Assembly: GCF_030403745.1 (NCBI RefSeq)
Contig: NZ_JAQMWP010000018.1
Location: forward strand, 1 to 64,000
DNA length: 64,000 nt
Direction of reading: 5' to 3'
Origin: Streptomyces sp. S.PB5
GTDB taxonomy: Bacteria; Actinomycetota; Actinomycetes; Streptomycetales; Streptomycetaceae
Positions 26,635-35,263 of this stretch are shown in pieces (the stretch's first letter is position 1; the number at the start of each line of letters is the position of its first letter). Position numbers and translations under genes: made by a program. The notes under the pieces were generated by a model. It was not told the DNA's origin, did not search any database, and saw nothing but the letters and a program-made list of their open reading frames with translations.

Positions 26635-27464
26635 CGCCCGCCCTCCGGACCGCCGGTGTAGCGGTGGACGACGCCGGGACCGCCGTCGAGCCAGAAGAAG
26701 GGGTAGGGCTCGGCGCACACCGCGCTCACTCCGTGACCGAGGAAGCGGGGCAGTACGGCACTGCCGGTCTGCGCGAACGCGACCAGCGGCTTGCCGTGCG
26801 TCCGCGCGTGCTCGCGCAGCGGATCGAAGGTGCCGTTGCCGAGCGTCATCCCCGACACCAGCAGCGCGTCGCAGCCGTCCGCCGCGGCGAGCGCGTCGGT
26901 GACGACGACTTCGTCCCACTCGGTCCGCCCGCCCTTGAGGTCGCACGGCACATAGCGCAGACCGCGCGAACGCAGCGCCTCCAGCAGGGAGTTGACCACT
27001 CCGACCACCAGCACGGTCGCGCCCGCGGGCAGATCCAGCAGCCCGATCACGGCCTGCGCCCGCGCACGGGACTTCTCCAACGAAGTCCCGGCGGGCAGCG
27101 CGGCGGGCCTTGCCCCGTGCTCCGGAGTGTGCGGGGTGACGTGCATCAGATAGGCGTCCAGCGCGGCCACGCGCATCGGCAGGAGCGGATGGGCCAGCAG
27201 CGTGGCCACGTCGGCGCCCACACACTCCTCCACGGCCCCGTCGGGCAGAGCGCCGGGTTCGACCGCGCAGGAGCCGACGGCCGCGCCCAGCCGCAGACTG
27301 AGCACCTCGTTGCGATAGCCGGTGCCCCGGCCCTCGTGCCGTACCGCCTGCCGCGTGGTGAAGGCCACGGCGATGCGCTGCGCGGCAGGGTCCGGGCCCA
27401 GCTCACCGGAGCGGGTGCGCGCCACGAGGTCATCGAACGTCAGGGTACCGATGGCGGTGGTCAT
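26631..27464 (-). CDS. DUF4213/DUF364 protein (putative heavy-metal chelation family)
   Basis: 277 residues with two parts: an N-terminal enolase-N-like DUF4213 region (~20-120; FTTRQAVRHEGRGTGYRNEVLSLRLG) and a C-terminal Rossmann-like DUF364 region (~140-260) with VLVVGVVNSLLEAL, CDALLVSGMTLGNGTFDPL and KPLVAFAQTGSAVLP. The family is linked to heavy-metal chelation from its first structure, but its reaction is not established. ATG start overlaps the ATP-grasp stop, and its stop overlaps the PLP-enzyme start, so all three should be made in step. It may use or make a metal-binding intermediate. Confidence 0.85.
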   Translation of the reverse strand: MTTAIGTLTFDDLVARTRSGELGPDPAAQRIAVAFTTRQAVRHEGRGTGYRNEVLSLRLGAAVGSCAVEPGALPDGAVEECVGADVATLLAHPLLPMRVAALDAYLMHVTPHTPEHGARPAALPAGTSLEKSRARAQAVIGLLDLPAGATVLVVGVVNSLLEALRSRGLRYVPCDLKGGRTEWDEVVVTDALAAADGCDALLVSGMTLGNGTFDPLREHARTHGKPLVAFAQTGSAVLPRFLGHGVSAVCAEPYPFFWLDGGPGVVHRYTGGPEGGR

Positions 27465-28717
27465 CGGATCACCAGCCCGGAGCGCAGCTCGCCGAGCAGG
27501 CCCTCGACCCGGTCGCGGGCGCCCAGGCCCGTGGCATCGCCTGCCATGACATGGCCCAGGTACTCGTTGTTGCTGCCGGCCGCCTTCACCGGCCGGCCGG
27601 GCTCGGCGAGTTGTAGCTCCAACACCCCTGTCGGGTCCCGGAGTTCGGAGGCATCCAGCGCTTCGAGCGTGCCCGAGCTCTCCGGCACCAGGAAACCGAT
27701 GGCCGCGCTGCACAGCCCGGTGTCGCCGCCCCGCAGATCTGGCTCGTGGCCGAGGGAGACGTCCACGAACGCGGCGGCCAGGTCGATGCCGGTCACATGG
27801 CGGACCAGCTCGGTGATGCGGTTCCCGGCAGGCCGCGGATTGACCTCGACCACGCGCGGACCGGAGGAGGTCAGCTTGATCTCGGTGTGCGCCACGACCC
27901 CGTCGGTGAGGCCGAGGGCCTTCAGCGCGGCGAGCGCGGTGTGTTCGGCGGCCTCGGTGTCGGCGGCCGACAGGGCGGCCGGGAACATGTGCCCGGTCTC
28001 GATGAACGCGGGCGCCCCGCCGATGCTCTTGTCGGTCACACCCACCACGTGCACCGCCCCGGCGTACGACACGGTCTCGACGCTCACCTCGGGGCCGTCC
28101 AGCAGCTCCTCCAGCTGCACCGCCGGATCGCGCCGCTGACCGCGGGCGTTGACCGGGAACTCCGCCAACGCGCGTACAGCAGCAGCTAGTTGTTCTTCGT
28201 CGTCGACGCGCCGCACATACATGCCCGCGCACAGGTCCACGGGCTTCACCACCAGCGGATAGCCGATCTCCCGCGCCGCCCGCGCGAGATCGGCCCACTC
28301 CTCGTGCACGGCATACCGCGGCCCGGGCACTCCCGCCTCGGCGAGGATCCGACGGGTGGCGTCCTTGCGGCAGGCGTTCTCGACCGCCTCAGGGCCGGGA
28401 CCGGGCAGGCCCAGACGCCCGGCGATCCGTGCCACCGCAGGCAGGTAGTAGTCGCAGGAGGTGAGGACGCCGTCGAAGCCCAGCACCGCGTGCAGTCGCT
28501 CGATCTCGGGCAGCAGAGTGTCGGTGTCGTTGGTGTCGGCGGTGATGATGTTGCGCGCGCCGAGCAGCGGGTGGGCGGCGCCCTCGGGTGCCGAGCGGAG
28601 GTAGTGGTGGAGGTCGCGGGTGAGGAAGGTGAACTCGTGGCCGCCCTCCCGGATGGCCCTCGGCAGCAGTCTGCTCATCGACCCGACCCAGCTCTCGACC
28701 ATCAGCAGATGAGCCAC
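27461..28717 (-). CDS. ATP-grasp ligase (carboxylate-amine type)
   Basis: 418-residue ATP-grasp enzyme, probably an amino-acid or peptide ligase. N-terminal domain with an ACDYYLPA-like segment (~85), then GYPLVVKPVDLCAG (ATP Lys ~150), VQLEELLDGPEVSVETVSYAG, and the metal-binding EVNPRPAGNRITELV near residue 290. GTG start at 28717 with GGGGAG 4 bases upstream. First gene of the ten-gene operon, behind the Zur box at 28811-28825. It would couple an amino acid to a second amine, forming the dipeptide-like substrate for the epimerase; the amino acids are not predictable here. Confidence 0.9.
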   Translation of the reverse strand: MAHLLMVESWVGSMSRLLPRAIREGGHEFTFLTRDLHHYLRSAPEGAAHPLLGARNIITADTNDTDTLLPEIERLHAVLGFDGVLTSCDYYLPAVARIAGRLGLPGPGPEAVENACRKDATRRILAEAGVPGPRYAVHEEWADLARAAREIGYPLVVKPVDLCAGMYVRRVDDEEQLAAAVRALAEFPVNARGQRRDPAVQLEELLDGPEVSVETVSYAGAVHVVGVTDKSIGGAPAFIETGHMFPAALSAADTEAAEHTALAALKALGLTDGVVAHTEIKLTSSGPRVVEVNPRPAGNRITELVRHVTGIDLAAAFVDVSLGHEPDLRGGDTGLCSAAIGFLVPESSGTLEALDASELRDPTGVLELQLAEPGRPVKAAGSNNEYLGHVMAGDATGLGARDRVEGLLGELRSGLVIR

Positions 28718-28810
28718 AACTCCCCTTTTCGTGCAGCGAGTTCAGGATTCAGGGCAGCCCGGAGAAGCCCTCGGGCGGGAGGGGCCGGGCATTGCGCTCA
28801 CACAAGCTAT

Positions 28811-28825
28811 CGATAATCATTTTCA
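28811..28825 (-). promoter_or_regulatory. Zur box upstream of the metallophore operon
   Basis: Read on the operon strand: TGAAAATGATTATCG, a 7-1-7 inverted repeat differing at 2 of 15 positions from the TGAAAATGATTTTCA form known for actinobacterial Zur. It lies 94 bases upstream of the ATP-grasp start and 131 bases upstream of the divergent MMPL gene. Zur represses when zinc is sufficient, so the operon should be induced by zinc starvation. Confidence 0.8.
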
Positions 28826-28955
28826 TTTACTAGTCCCTTACCGGCCCGCCCCTGGGGCGCTGGTGTCCGGGTGCGCGATCGGAACACATATGAGAGCTTT
28901 CACTTACTTTGAGGTATTCATCAGTAGGTCCGTGAGCCGATGACCGGAGTGAGCC

Positions 28956-31166
28956 GTGGCCACCCTTCTCTACCGGCTGGGGAAACTCGCCTTCCGCCGC
29001 CGCAGGATCGTCCTCGCCCTCTGGGCCGTGGTGATCGCCGCGGTCGTGGCAGGTCTCGGCGTCGTCGGTGAGGACACCGACGACACGTTCACGATCCCTG
29101 GCTCGGAGTCCCAGCAGGCCCTGGACACGCTCGGTCGGGTGTATCCGGCGGCCGGCGGAACCAACGCGCAGATCGTCTTCACCGCTCCCGAGGGGGAGAA
29201 GGTCACCGCACGGAAATACCAGCCGGGGATCGCCGCGACCCTCAAGGAGGCAGCCGACGCCCCGCAGGTGACCGCGGTTCTCTCGCCCGAGCAGACCCAG
29301 GCCGTGTCCAGGGACGGCCGCTCCGCCCTCGCGCAGATCCAGTACTCCGTCTCCAACGCCGAGCTCGAGGACGGTTCGCTGGATGCCCTGGAGGACACGA
29401 TCGCCCCGGCCGAGAAGGCCGGGCTCACGGTGTCGGTGGGCGGTCAGGCATACAACAGCACCGGAGTCGACATCAGCGCCAAGGAGGTCGTCGGTGTCGT
29501 CATCGCCCTGATCATCCTGGTGATCACGTTCGGCTCGCTGCTCGCGGCCGGGATGCCGGTGCTCACCGCCGTCGTCGGCGTCGTCATCGGGGCCGGCGGA
29601 CTGCTCCTGGTGAGCCACCTGACCGCGATCTCCTCCACGGCGCTGACCCTCACGGTCATGCTGGGCCTCGCGGTCGGCATCGACTACACGCTGTTCATCC
29701 TGTCGCGCCATCGGGACCAGCTGAAGGCCGGTATGGCCACCGACGAGTCGGCGGCCCGCGCGATCGGCACCTCCGGCAGCGCGGTCGCCTTCGCCGCGCT
29801 CACCGTGATCATCGCCATGGTCGGACTCTCCGTCGTCGGCATCCCCTTCCTGACCGCGATGGGGCTCGCCGGTGCGGGTGGCGTGGCGATCGCCGCGCTC
29901 GTCGCCCTCACCCTGCTCCCCGCGCTGCTGGGATTCGCGGGCGACCGGCTCAGGCCCAGGCCGAAGAAGACCTCCGCACCCGGCGACCGGACCGCCCCGA
30001 AGCAGACGCTCGGCGCCCGATGGGTGCATACGGTGACCCGCGTCCCCGCCCTCACCGTCGTCCTCGTCACCGCCGGACTCCTGGTCGTCGCCTGGCCCGC
30101 CCGCGACCTGCAGCTCGCCCTGCCCGACAACGGCAGCGCCGCGAAGGGCACCACCCAGCGCGAGACCTACGACACCATCACCGAGGAGTTCGGCCCCGGC
30201 CTCAACGGACCGCTGCTCATCCTCATGAACACCGGCGATGCCAAGGCGTCCTCCGCCGCGCAGCTGACCGCCGAACTGAACACCGTGCGCAAGGAGCTGG
30301 CCGCCACCAAGGGCGTCGCCCTCGCCTCGGCGGCCCAGCAACTCGACTCCGAGCACGCGCTGCTGACCGTCGTGCCGACCACCGGCTCCGGGGACGAGGC
30401 CACCAAGGATCTGGTCACGGCACTGCGGGCCGAGGAGTCCTCGATCCGGTCCCGGACCGGGATCTCGCTCCAGGTCACCGGCCAGACCGCGGTCAACGTC
30501 GACGTGTCGCAGAAGCTCAGCGACTCGCTGCTGACCTTCGCCGTCGTGGTCGTGGGCCTGTGTCTGCTGATTCTGCTGATCGTCTTCCGTTCCCTCGTGG
30601 TCCCGGTCAAGGCGACGGTCGGGTTCCTGCTCTCGGTCGCGGCCTCCTTCGGTGCCGTGGTCGCGGTCTTCCAGTGGGGCTGGGCCGCGGATTTCATTGA
30701 CGTCACGCGGACCGGGCCCGTCGTGTCCTTCCTGCCGATCATCCTCATGGCCGTACTCTTCGGGCTCGCCATGGACTACGAGGTGTTCGTCGTCTCCAGC
30801 ATCCACGAGGAGTACGCCCATGGCGGCGACGCCCGCCGGGCCGTCCTGACGGGCTCACCCCTGGCGTTCCGGGTGGTCACCGCCGCCGCGCTGATCATGG
30901 TGGCGGTCTTCGCGGGGTTCGTCACGATGCAGGACGCGATCGTGAAGCCGATCGCCTTCGCCCTGGCCTTCGGGGTTCTGGTCGACGCCTTCCTCATCCG
31001 GATGACGTTCGTGCCCGCGGTGCTCATGTGGGTCGGCCGGGCCGGCTGGTGGCTGCCGCGCGGTCTGCAGAAGATCCTGCCGAACGTGGACATCGAGGGG
31101 CGCGATCTGCCCAAGCCCCCGGCACAGCCGAGCGAGACGCCCGCCACTGCCTCCGAGCGCGACTGA
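28956..31166 (+). CDS. MMPL/RND family membrane transporter (second copy)
   Basis: 736-residue MmpL-type exporter, paralogous to the one at 5216-7456 (MATLLYRLGKLAFRRRRIV against MATFLYRLGRWAFRRRRLV). Two helix blocks, each with the GxxxDY segment: GLAVGIDYTLFILSRHRDQ and GLAMDYEVFVVSSIHEEYA, and two large extracellular loops. GTG start with GGAGTGA upstream. No kinase/regulator follows it, unlike the first copy. It is divergent from the metallophore operon and shares its 238-base intergenic region, which holds the Zur box; whether Zur also affects this gene is open. Confidence 0.93.
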   Translation: MATLLYRLGKLAFRRRRIVLALWAVVIAAVVAGLGVVGEDTDDTFTIPGSESQQALDTLGRVYPAAGGTNAQIVFTAPEGEKVTARKYQPGIAATLKEAADAPQVTAVLSPEQTQAVSRDGRSALAQIQYSVSNAELEDGSLDALEDTIAPAEKAGLTVSVGGQAYNSTGVDISAKEVVGVVIALIILVITFGSLLAAGMPVLTAVVGVVIGAGGLLLVSHLTAISSTALTLTVMLGLAVGIDYTLFILSRHRDQLKAGMATDESAARAIGTSGSAVAFAALTVIIAMVGLSVVGIPFLTAMGLAGAGGVAIAALVALTLLPALLGFAGDRLRPRPKKTSAPGDRTAPKQTLGARWVHTVTRVPALTVVLVTAGLLVVAWPARDLQLALPDNGSAAKGTTQRETYDTITEEFGPGLNGPLLILMNTGDAKASSAAQLTAELNTVRKELAATKGVALASAAQQLDSEHALLTVVPTTGSGDEATKDLVTALRAEESSIRSRTGISLQVTGQTAVNVDVSQKLSDSLLTFAVVVVGLCLLILLIVFRSLVVPVKATVGFLLSVAASFGAVVAVFQWGWAADFIDVTRTGPVVSFLPIILMAVLFGLAMDYEVFVVSSIHEEYAHGGDARRAVLTGSPLAFRVVTAAALIMVAVFAGFVTMQDAIVKPIAFALAFGVLVDAFLIRMTFVPAVLMWVGRAGWWLPRGLQKILPNVDIEGRDLPKPPAQPSETPATASERD

Positions 31167-31188
31167 CATCCCCGGGAGCGGGGTGTCA

Positions 31189-31232
31189 CGTCCGGGGCCT
31201 GACGAGCCCAGCCGTCTCGCAGGCCCCGGACG
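31189..31232 (+). terminator. Terminator of the MMPL gene
   Basis: 13-bp perfect stem CGTCCGGGGCCTG / CAGGCCCCGGACG with an 18-base loop. A shorter hairpin (TGACA...TGTCA around 31164-31188) overlaps the stop codon just before it. Confidence 0.7.
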
Positions 31233-31305
31233 TCGGCGCAGGCCGCCCGGCCTCGGGGGGAGAGGGAGACCGGTGTGCGATGACAGCCCGCGCGGAGCCG
31301 GGGAG

Positions 31306-31335
31306 GGGCGGCCGCCACCCTCACAGGGGCCGCCC
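31306..31335 (-). terminator. Terminator of the aromatic operon
   Basis: 8-bp stem GGGCGGCC / GGCCGCCC with a 14-base loop, 23 bases past the DoxX stop codon. It faces the MMPL terminator. Confidence 0.45.
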
Positions 31336-31358
31336 GCGCCCGGCCGTACAGGACGCGG

Positions 31359-31703
31359 TCAGCCGGCGGCCATCGCCGTTGCCGTGTACGCCAAGGAGAT
31401 CAGGGCCACTACGGCCGCCGGGACGGCCCGAGGGAGCGGGTCGCCGTGGCGCAGGTGGACCGCTGCCGCCGCGGCCATCAGCAGGGCGAGGCCTGTCGCG
31501 GCGGCCACGCCCAGCGGCGTCCAGGCCAGACCCGTCAGCAGACCGGCGACCCCGGCCACCTCCAGCGCGCCGACGACGCGATAGAGCCGGACCGACATGC
31601 CGAGATGGGCCGCCGCCTGCCGCATGACCGGCGCCGCGGCGAGCTTCGCCAGCCCCAGCGGAAGGAAGACCAGGGACAGGACGACGGCGAGCACGGTGGT
31701 CAT
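31359..31703 (-). CDS. DoxX-family membrane protein
   Basis: 114-residue protein with four hydrophobic segments and no large soluble part, matching the DoxX/DoxX-like family (start MTTVLAVVLSLVFLPLGLAKL, middle VGALEVAGVAGLLTGL). Its ATG overlaps the stop of the acyl-CoA synthetase gene (ATGA), making it the last gene of the aromatic operon. The family's function is poorly defined; roles in quinone redox balance or thiosulfate metabolism are reported for some members. A direct role in this operon is not clear. Confidence 0.8.
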   Translation of the reverse strand: MTTVLAVVLSLVFLPLGLAKLAAAPVMRQAAAHLGMSVRLYRVVGALEVAGVAGLLTGLAWTPLGVAAATGLALLMAAAAAVHLRHGDPLPRAVPAAVVALISLAYTATAMAAG

Positions 31704-33667
31704 GAGGCGGACCTGCCCTTGCGGCGCTCCTCGCCCAGCCGGGCGTAGTGGTCGATGAGCTCAGGGCTGTCCACAGTGGCCGGATTGACGACCTGCTCCA
31801 CCGCGGCACCCTGGAGCAGTCGCTTGATCGGGACCTCCAGCTTCTTGCCGGTGCGGGTGTGCGGGATGCCCGGCACTTCGAGGATCTCGTCGGGGACGTG
31901 GCGGGGTGAGGCGCCGGTGCGGATGGCGTCCTTGATCCTCTCCCGGAGGGTGTCGTCGAGTTCGACGCCCGCCGCCGGGACCACGAACAGCGGCATCCAG
32001 TAGCCGCCGTCGGGTTCCTCCGCGCCGATGACCAGGGCCTCGGTGATCTCGGGGAGACGTTCGACGGCGTCATGGATGTCGGCGCTGCCGAGCCGTACGC
32101 CGTTGCGGTTGAGGGTGGAGTCGGAGCGGCCGTGGATGATCACCGAGCCGTGGCCGGTGACCGTGATCCAGTCGCCGTGTCGCCACACCCCGGGGTACGC
32201 CGAGAAGTAGGCGTCGCGGTAGCGGGCGCCCTCCGGGTCGTTCCAGAAGTACAGCGGCATCGAGGGCATGGGGCGCGTGACGACCAGCTCGCCGACCTGG
32301 TCGATGACGGGGAAGCCCTCGGCGTCGTACGCGGCCAGCGCCACACCCAGGTTCGGTGCGGACAACTCGCCCGCCCAGACAGGGGTGTTGGGGGCGCTGC
32401 CCGCGAAACCGGAGACGATGTCGGTGCCGCCGCTGATCGAGGCCAGCAGGACGTGGTCGCCGACGTGCTCGCGGACCCAGGGATAGGCGGATGCGGGCAG
32501 GGCCGAGCCCGTGCAGCCGACGACGCGGATCGACGACAGGTCGTGGACGGACGGGTCGATGCCGAACTTGGCCATGCCCAGCAGGTATTGGGGACTGGTG
32601 CCGAAGACGGTGACCCGGTGGCGGGCGGCCAGTTCCCAGAGGCGGTCGAGCCTGGCGAAGGGGGCCGGGCTGCCGTCGTAGGTGCAGGTGGTGGCACCGG
32701 TGAGGAGGGTGGAGGCGACCAGGTTCCACATCATCCAATGGGTGGTGGTGTACCAGAGGAGGCGGTCGCCGGGGCCCAAGTCCGAGTGCAGGCCCAGGGT
32801 CTTCAGATGCTCCAGGAGCACACCGCCGTGGCCGTGGACGATGCCCTTGGGCAGGCCGGTGGTGCCGGAGGAGAACACGACCCACAGCGGATGGTCGAAC
32901 GGGACCGACACATGGGCGGGTTCCTCGGTACGGGTGGAGGCATCCTCCCAGGGGACCACCAGCGACGGGTACGCCTGCGACGGCCAAGGCAGGCCCATGT
33001 GGTCCACCAGCAGGGTCGCCTTCAACGTCGGGAGAGTGTGGGCGAGTTCGAGGACGGCGTCGCGGCGGTCGTGGGTGGTGCCGTTGAAGAGGTAGCCGTC
33101 GGCGGCGATCAGCACGGTGGGTTCGAGCTGGGCGAACCGGTCGGCGGCGGCCTTCGGGGCGTAGTCCTGCCCGCACACCGACCAGACCGCACCCAGACTC
33201 GCTGCGGCGAGGAACGCGACGATGGCGTGCGGGGCGTTGGGCAGATAGCCGACGACCCGGTCGCCCTTGCTGACGCCGAGGTCGCGCAGGGTGGCGGCCA
33301 CGGATGCCACCTGGGCACGCAACCGGGCGCCGGTCACCTCGTACCCGGCACCGGTCTCGTCGAGGGCGATGATCGCCGTGTCGTCGTCGCGGACGTTGCG
33401 CAGCGCGTGGTGGGCGTAGTTGAGCGTGGCGCCGGGAAACCACCGGGCGCCGGGCATGCTGTCCTCAGCCAGCACCTGCTCGTACGGGGTGTCGGAATCG
33501 ATGCCGAAGTACTCCCACACCGCGCCCCAGAAGCCCTCCAGGTCGGTGACCGACCACTGATGCAGGGCGGCGTAGTCGTCGGGGTCCATGCTCTGGAGCC
33601 GGGCGAAGTCCGCGATGCGACTGGCGGCCGCCGTCTCTGGATCGGGCGTGAAGAAGGGCGTGCTCAT
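31700..33667 (-). CDS. Acetoacetyl-CoA synthetase-like acyl-CoA ligase
   Basis: 655-residue adenylate-forming enzyme. Core motifs: FSSGTTGLPKGIVHGHGGVLLEHLK (A3/P-loop), and later GDWITVTGHGSVIIHGRSDSTLNRNGVRLGSADI with the catalytic-Asp and hinge region. An N-terminal ~100-residue cap begins STPFFTPDPETAAASRIADF. Length and motifs fit acetoacetate:CoA ligase better than acetate:CoA ligase. ATG at 33667 with GAGGAG upstream, overlapping the hydroxylase stop. In this operon it could activate acetoacetate or another acid released by ring cleavage. Confidence 0.85.
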   Translation of the reverse strand: MSTPFFTPDPETAAASRIADFARLQSMDPDDYAALHQWSVTDLEGFWGAVWEYFGIDSDTPYEQVLAEDSMPGARWFPGATLNYAHHALRNVRDDDTAIIALDETGAGYEVTGARLRAQVASVAATLRDLGVSKGDRVVGYLPNAPHAIVAFLAAASLGAVWSVCGQDYAPKAAADRFAQLEPTVLIAADGYLFNGTTHDRRDAVLELAHTLPTLKATLLVDHMGLPWPSQAYPSLVVPWEDASTRTEEPAHVSVPFDHPLWVVFSSGTTGLPKGIVHGHGGVLLEHLKTLGLHSDLGPGDRLLWYTTTHWMMWNLVASTLLTGATTCTYDGSPAPFARLDRLWELAARHRVTVFGTSPQYLLGMAKFGIDPSVHDLSSIRVVGCTGSALPASAYPWVREHVGDHVLLASISGGTDIVSGFAGSAPNTPVWAGELSAPNLGVALAAYDAEGFPVIDQVGELVVTRPMPSMPLYFWNDPEGARYRDAYFSAYPGVWRHGDWITVTGHGSVIIHGRSDSTLNRNGVRLGSADIHDAVERLPEITEALVIGAEEPDGGYWMPLFVVPAAGVELDDTLRERIKDAIRTGASPRHVPDEILEVPGIPHTRTGKKLEVPIKRLLQGAAVEQVVNPATVDSPELIDHYARLGEERRKGRSAS

Positions 33668-35244
33668 GGCGTCGTACTCCTCAACAGGCTTTTCGGGGCC
33701 ACCCGTTCGGAAGGGACAGGGGTTCGTGTGGTGTGCAGCAGGGAGGCCCAGGAGGTCGACGTGAAGTCGCGGCCGCCCGAGGGGACGACGTCCATCACGA
33801 CGCGGTCGGGCCGCAGCAGGACCGCGTCCGCGCGCCCGGCGCGCAGCCAGGCGGCGAGGGTGCCGTCGTCGCCGAGGTCGGCCACCGGGACCGCGGGCAC
33901 GCCGAGACCGTGCGCGAGCGCGGTCAGGGAGGGTCCGGGTTCGGAGGCGGTCAGCACGGCGAAGGAGTCGCCGAGCAGCTCGTCGAGACGGGTACGTCGT
34001 CCGCCGACGCTCACCCACGGTTGGGGGCAGTGCGTGCCTGCCAGGCGTCGGCGGACCCCGCGCCACACCAGGGGCCCGGCGGTGAGGGGCGGGCTGAGGT
34101 CGCGGCCGGCCAGCTCGGTCAGGCCGGGTATGCGGCAGGCCGTGGCCAGCGCCCGGCGGCGGAGCGCGGCGGCGCCGTCCTGGCCGCCGGTCATGGCCCA
34201 GCCCATGGCGACCGCGAGGCGGACCACATGCCGTGCGTGCGGCTTGCGTTCGCTCTCGTAGGTGTCCAACAGCCGTTCGTCGCCGCCCTGTTGGAGGACG
34301 CGGGCGAGTTTCCAGGTGAGGTTGTAGGCGTCCCTCAGCCCCGAGCACAGGCCCTGTCCGATGAACGGCGGGGTGAGGTGGGCGGCGTCGCCGAGCAGGA
34401 AGACCCGTCCGCTGCGCCAGCGGTCGGCGACGCGGGCCCGGAAGGTGTACTGCGTCTCGCGGACCACCTCGAAGTCCCCGTCGTACGACGGTGGCAGCCA
34501 CGGGGCGATCAGCTCACGGACCGTCTCTTGTCCTTCCCCGAGCCGGAACTCCCAGCGGTAGCGGTTCTCGCTCACGCGCATGAAGGTGGCCGGCCGGGCC
34601 GCGTCGCAGACCTGGTCGACGCCTTCCCAGCTGCGGACGGGGCCCGTCGTGTCGACGTCGATGACCTTCCAGCGCTCCTCGAAGCGCAGGTCCTCCCACA
34701 CGCCGCCGATCGCCTCGCGGGTGAGGCTGCCCGCGCCGTCGCAGCCCAGGACCGCGTCGGCCCACAGCTCATGCTCACCGCCCTCCTCGTCACGGTAGGT
34801 CACCCGGACCGGGCCGGTGGAGTCCGGGCCGACGCCGGTGACCTCCACGCCGGCGCGCAGTTCGCACTCCGGGCGCCGGGCCAGGGCGTCGCGCAGTACG
34901 CGCTCCAGCTCGGGCTGGTCGAACATGCCGGTCTGCGGGTAGCCGTGCCGGCCGTGCTCGGTGCGCCGGAACTCGGCCATCACCCGGTGCCGGGCGTCCA
35001 GCAGCCGCAGCCCCTTCGCCGGGCGGGAGATCGCGGCGAACTCCTCACCGACGCCCGCCGCTTGGAGGATTCGGTGGATCTCGTCGTCGCTTGCGACGGC
35101 GCGGGGGAGCGGGTAGACGTCCTGGTGGCGTTCGAGGACGACACTGCGGACGCCGTGCCGGGCCAGGAGGAGGGCAGCGGTCACGCCCACCGGCCCGGCC
35201 CCGACGATCACGACGGGCACACGTGCGGCTTCATCGACGGTCAT
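33664..35244 (-). CDS. FAD-dependent aromatic hydroxylase (MhpA-like)
   Basis: 526-residue flavoprotein monooxygenase. N-terminal VVIVGAGPVGVTAALLLARHG (FAD GxGxxG), LGCDGAGSLTR (DG motif, near residue 170) and FLLGDAAHLTPPFIGQGLCSGLRDAYNLTWKL (GD motif, near 290). The C-terminal ~150 residues are a thioredoxin-like domain, as in 3-(3-hydroxyphenyl)propionate hydroxylases. It should insert a hydroxyl into a phenolic ring to make a catechol for the extradiol dioxygenase of the same operon. The start overlaps nothing; a 19-base gap follows the FAH gene. Confidence 0.87.
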   Translation of the reverse strand: MTVDEAARVPVVIVGAGPVGVTAALLLARHGVRSVVLERHQDVYPLPRAVASDDEIHRILQAAGVGEEFAAISRPAKGLRLLDARHRVMAEFRRTEHGRHGYPQTGMFDQPELERVLRDALARRPECELRAGVEVTGVGPDSTGPVRVTYRDEEGGEHELWADAVLGCDGAGSLTREAIGGVWEDLRFEERWKVIDVDTTGPVRSWEGVDQVCDAARPATFMRVSENRYRWEFRLGEGQETVRELIAPWLPPSYDGDFEVVRETQYTFRARVADRWRSGRVFLLGDAAHLTPPFIGQGLCSGLRDAYNLTWKLARVLQQGGDERLLDTYESERKPHARHVVRLAVAMGWAMTGGQDGAAALRRRALATACRIPGLTELAGRDLSPPLTAGPLVWRGVRRRLAGTHCPQPWVSVGGRRTRLDELLGDSFAVLTASEPGPSLTALAHGLGVPAVPVADLGDDGTLAAWLRAGRADAVLLRPDRVVMDVVPSGGRDFTSTSWASLLHTTRTPVPSERVAPKSLLRSTTP

Positions 35245-35263
35245 GTGCGGCTCACCTCGGGTA

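Noticed and set aside
17432..28717. Staphylopine-type opine metallophore assignment
   Set aside because: The exporter and importer resemble that system, but no nicotianamine-synthase-like, histidine-racemase or opine-dehydrogenase gene is present.
28811..28825. Iron box (IdeR/DmdR) or classical Fur box
   Set aside because: The actinobacterial IdeR/DmdR consensus TTAGGTTAGGCTAACC is not matched; the 7-1-7 TGAAAAT-G-ATTATCG form fits Zur best.
28830..30821. Minus-strand open frame of 663 codons opposite the second MMPL gene
   Set aside because: Hydrophilic repeat-like translation typical of a shadow of a membrane protein gene; it would also cover the Zur region.
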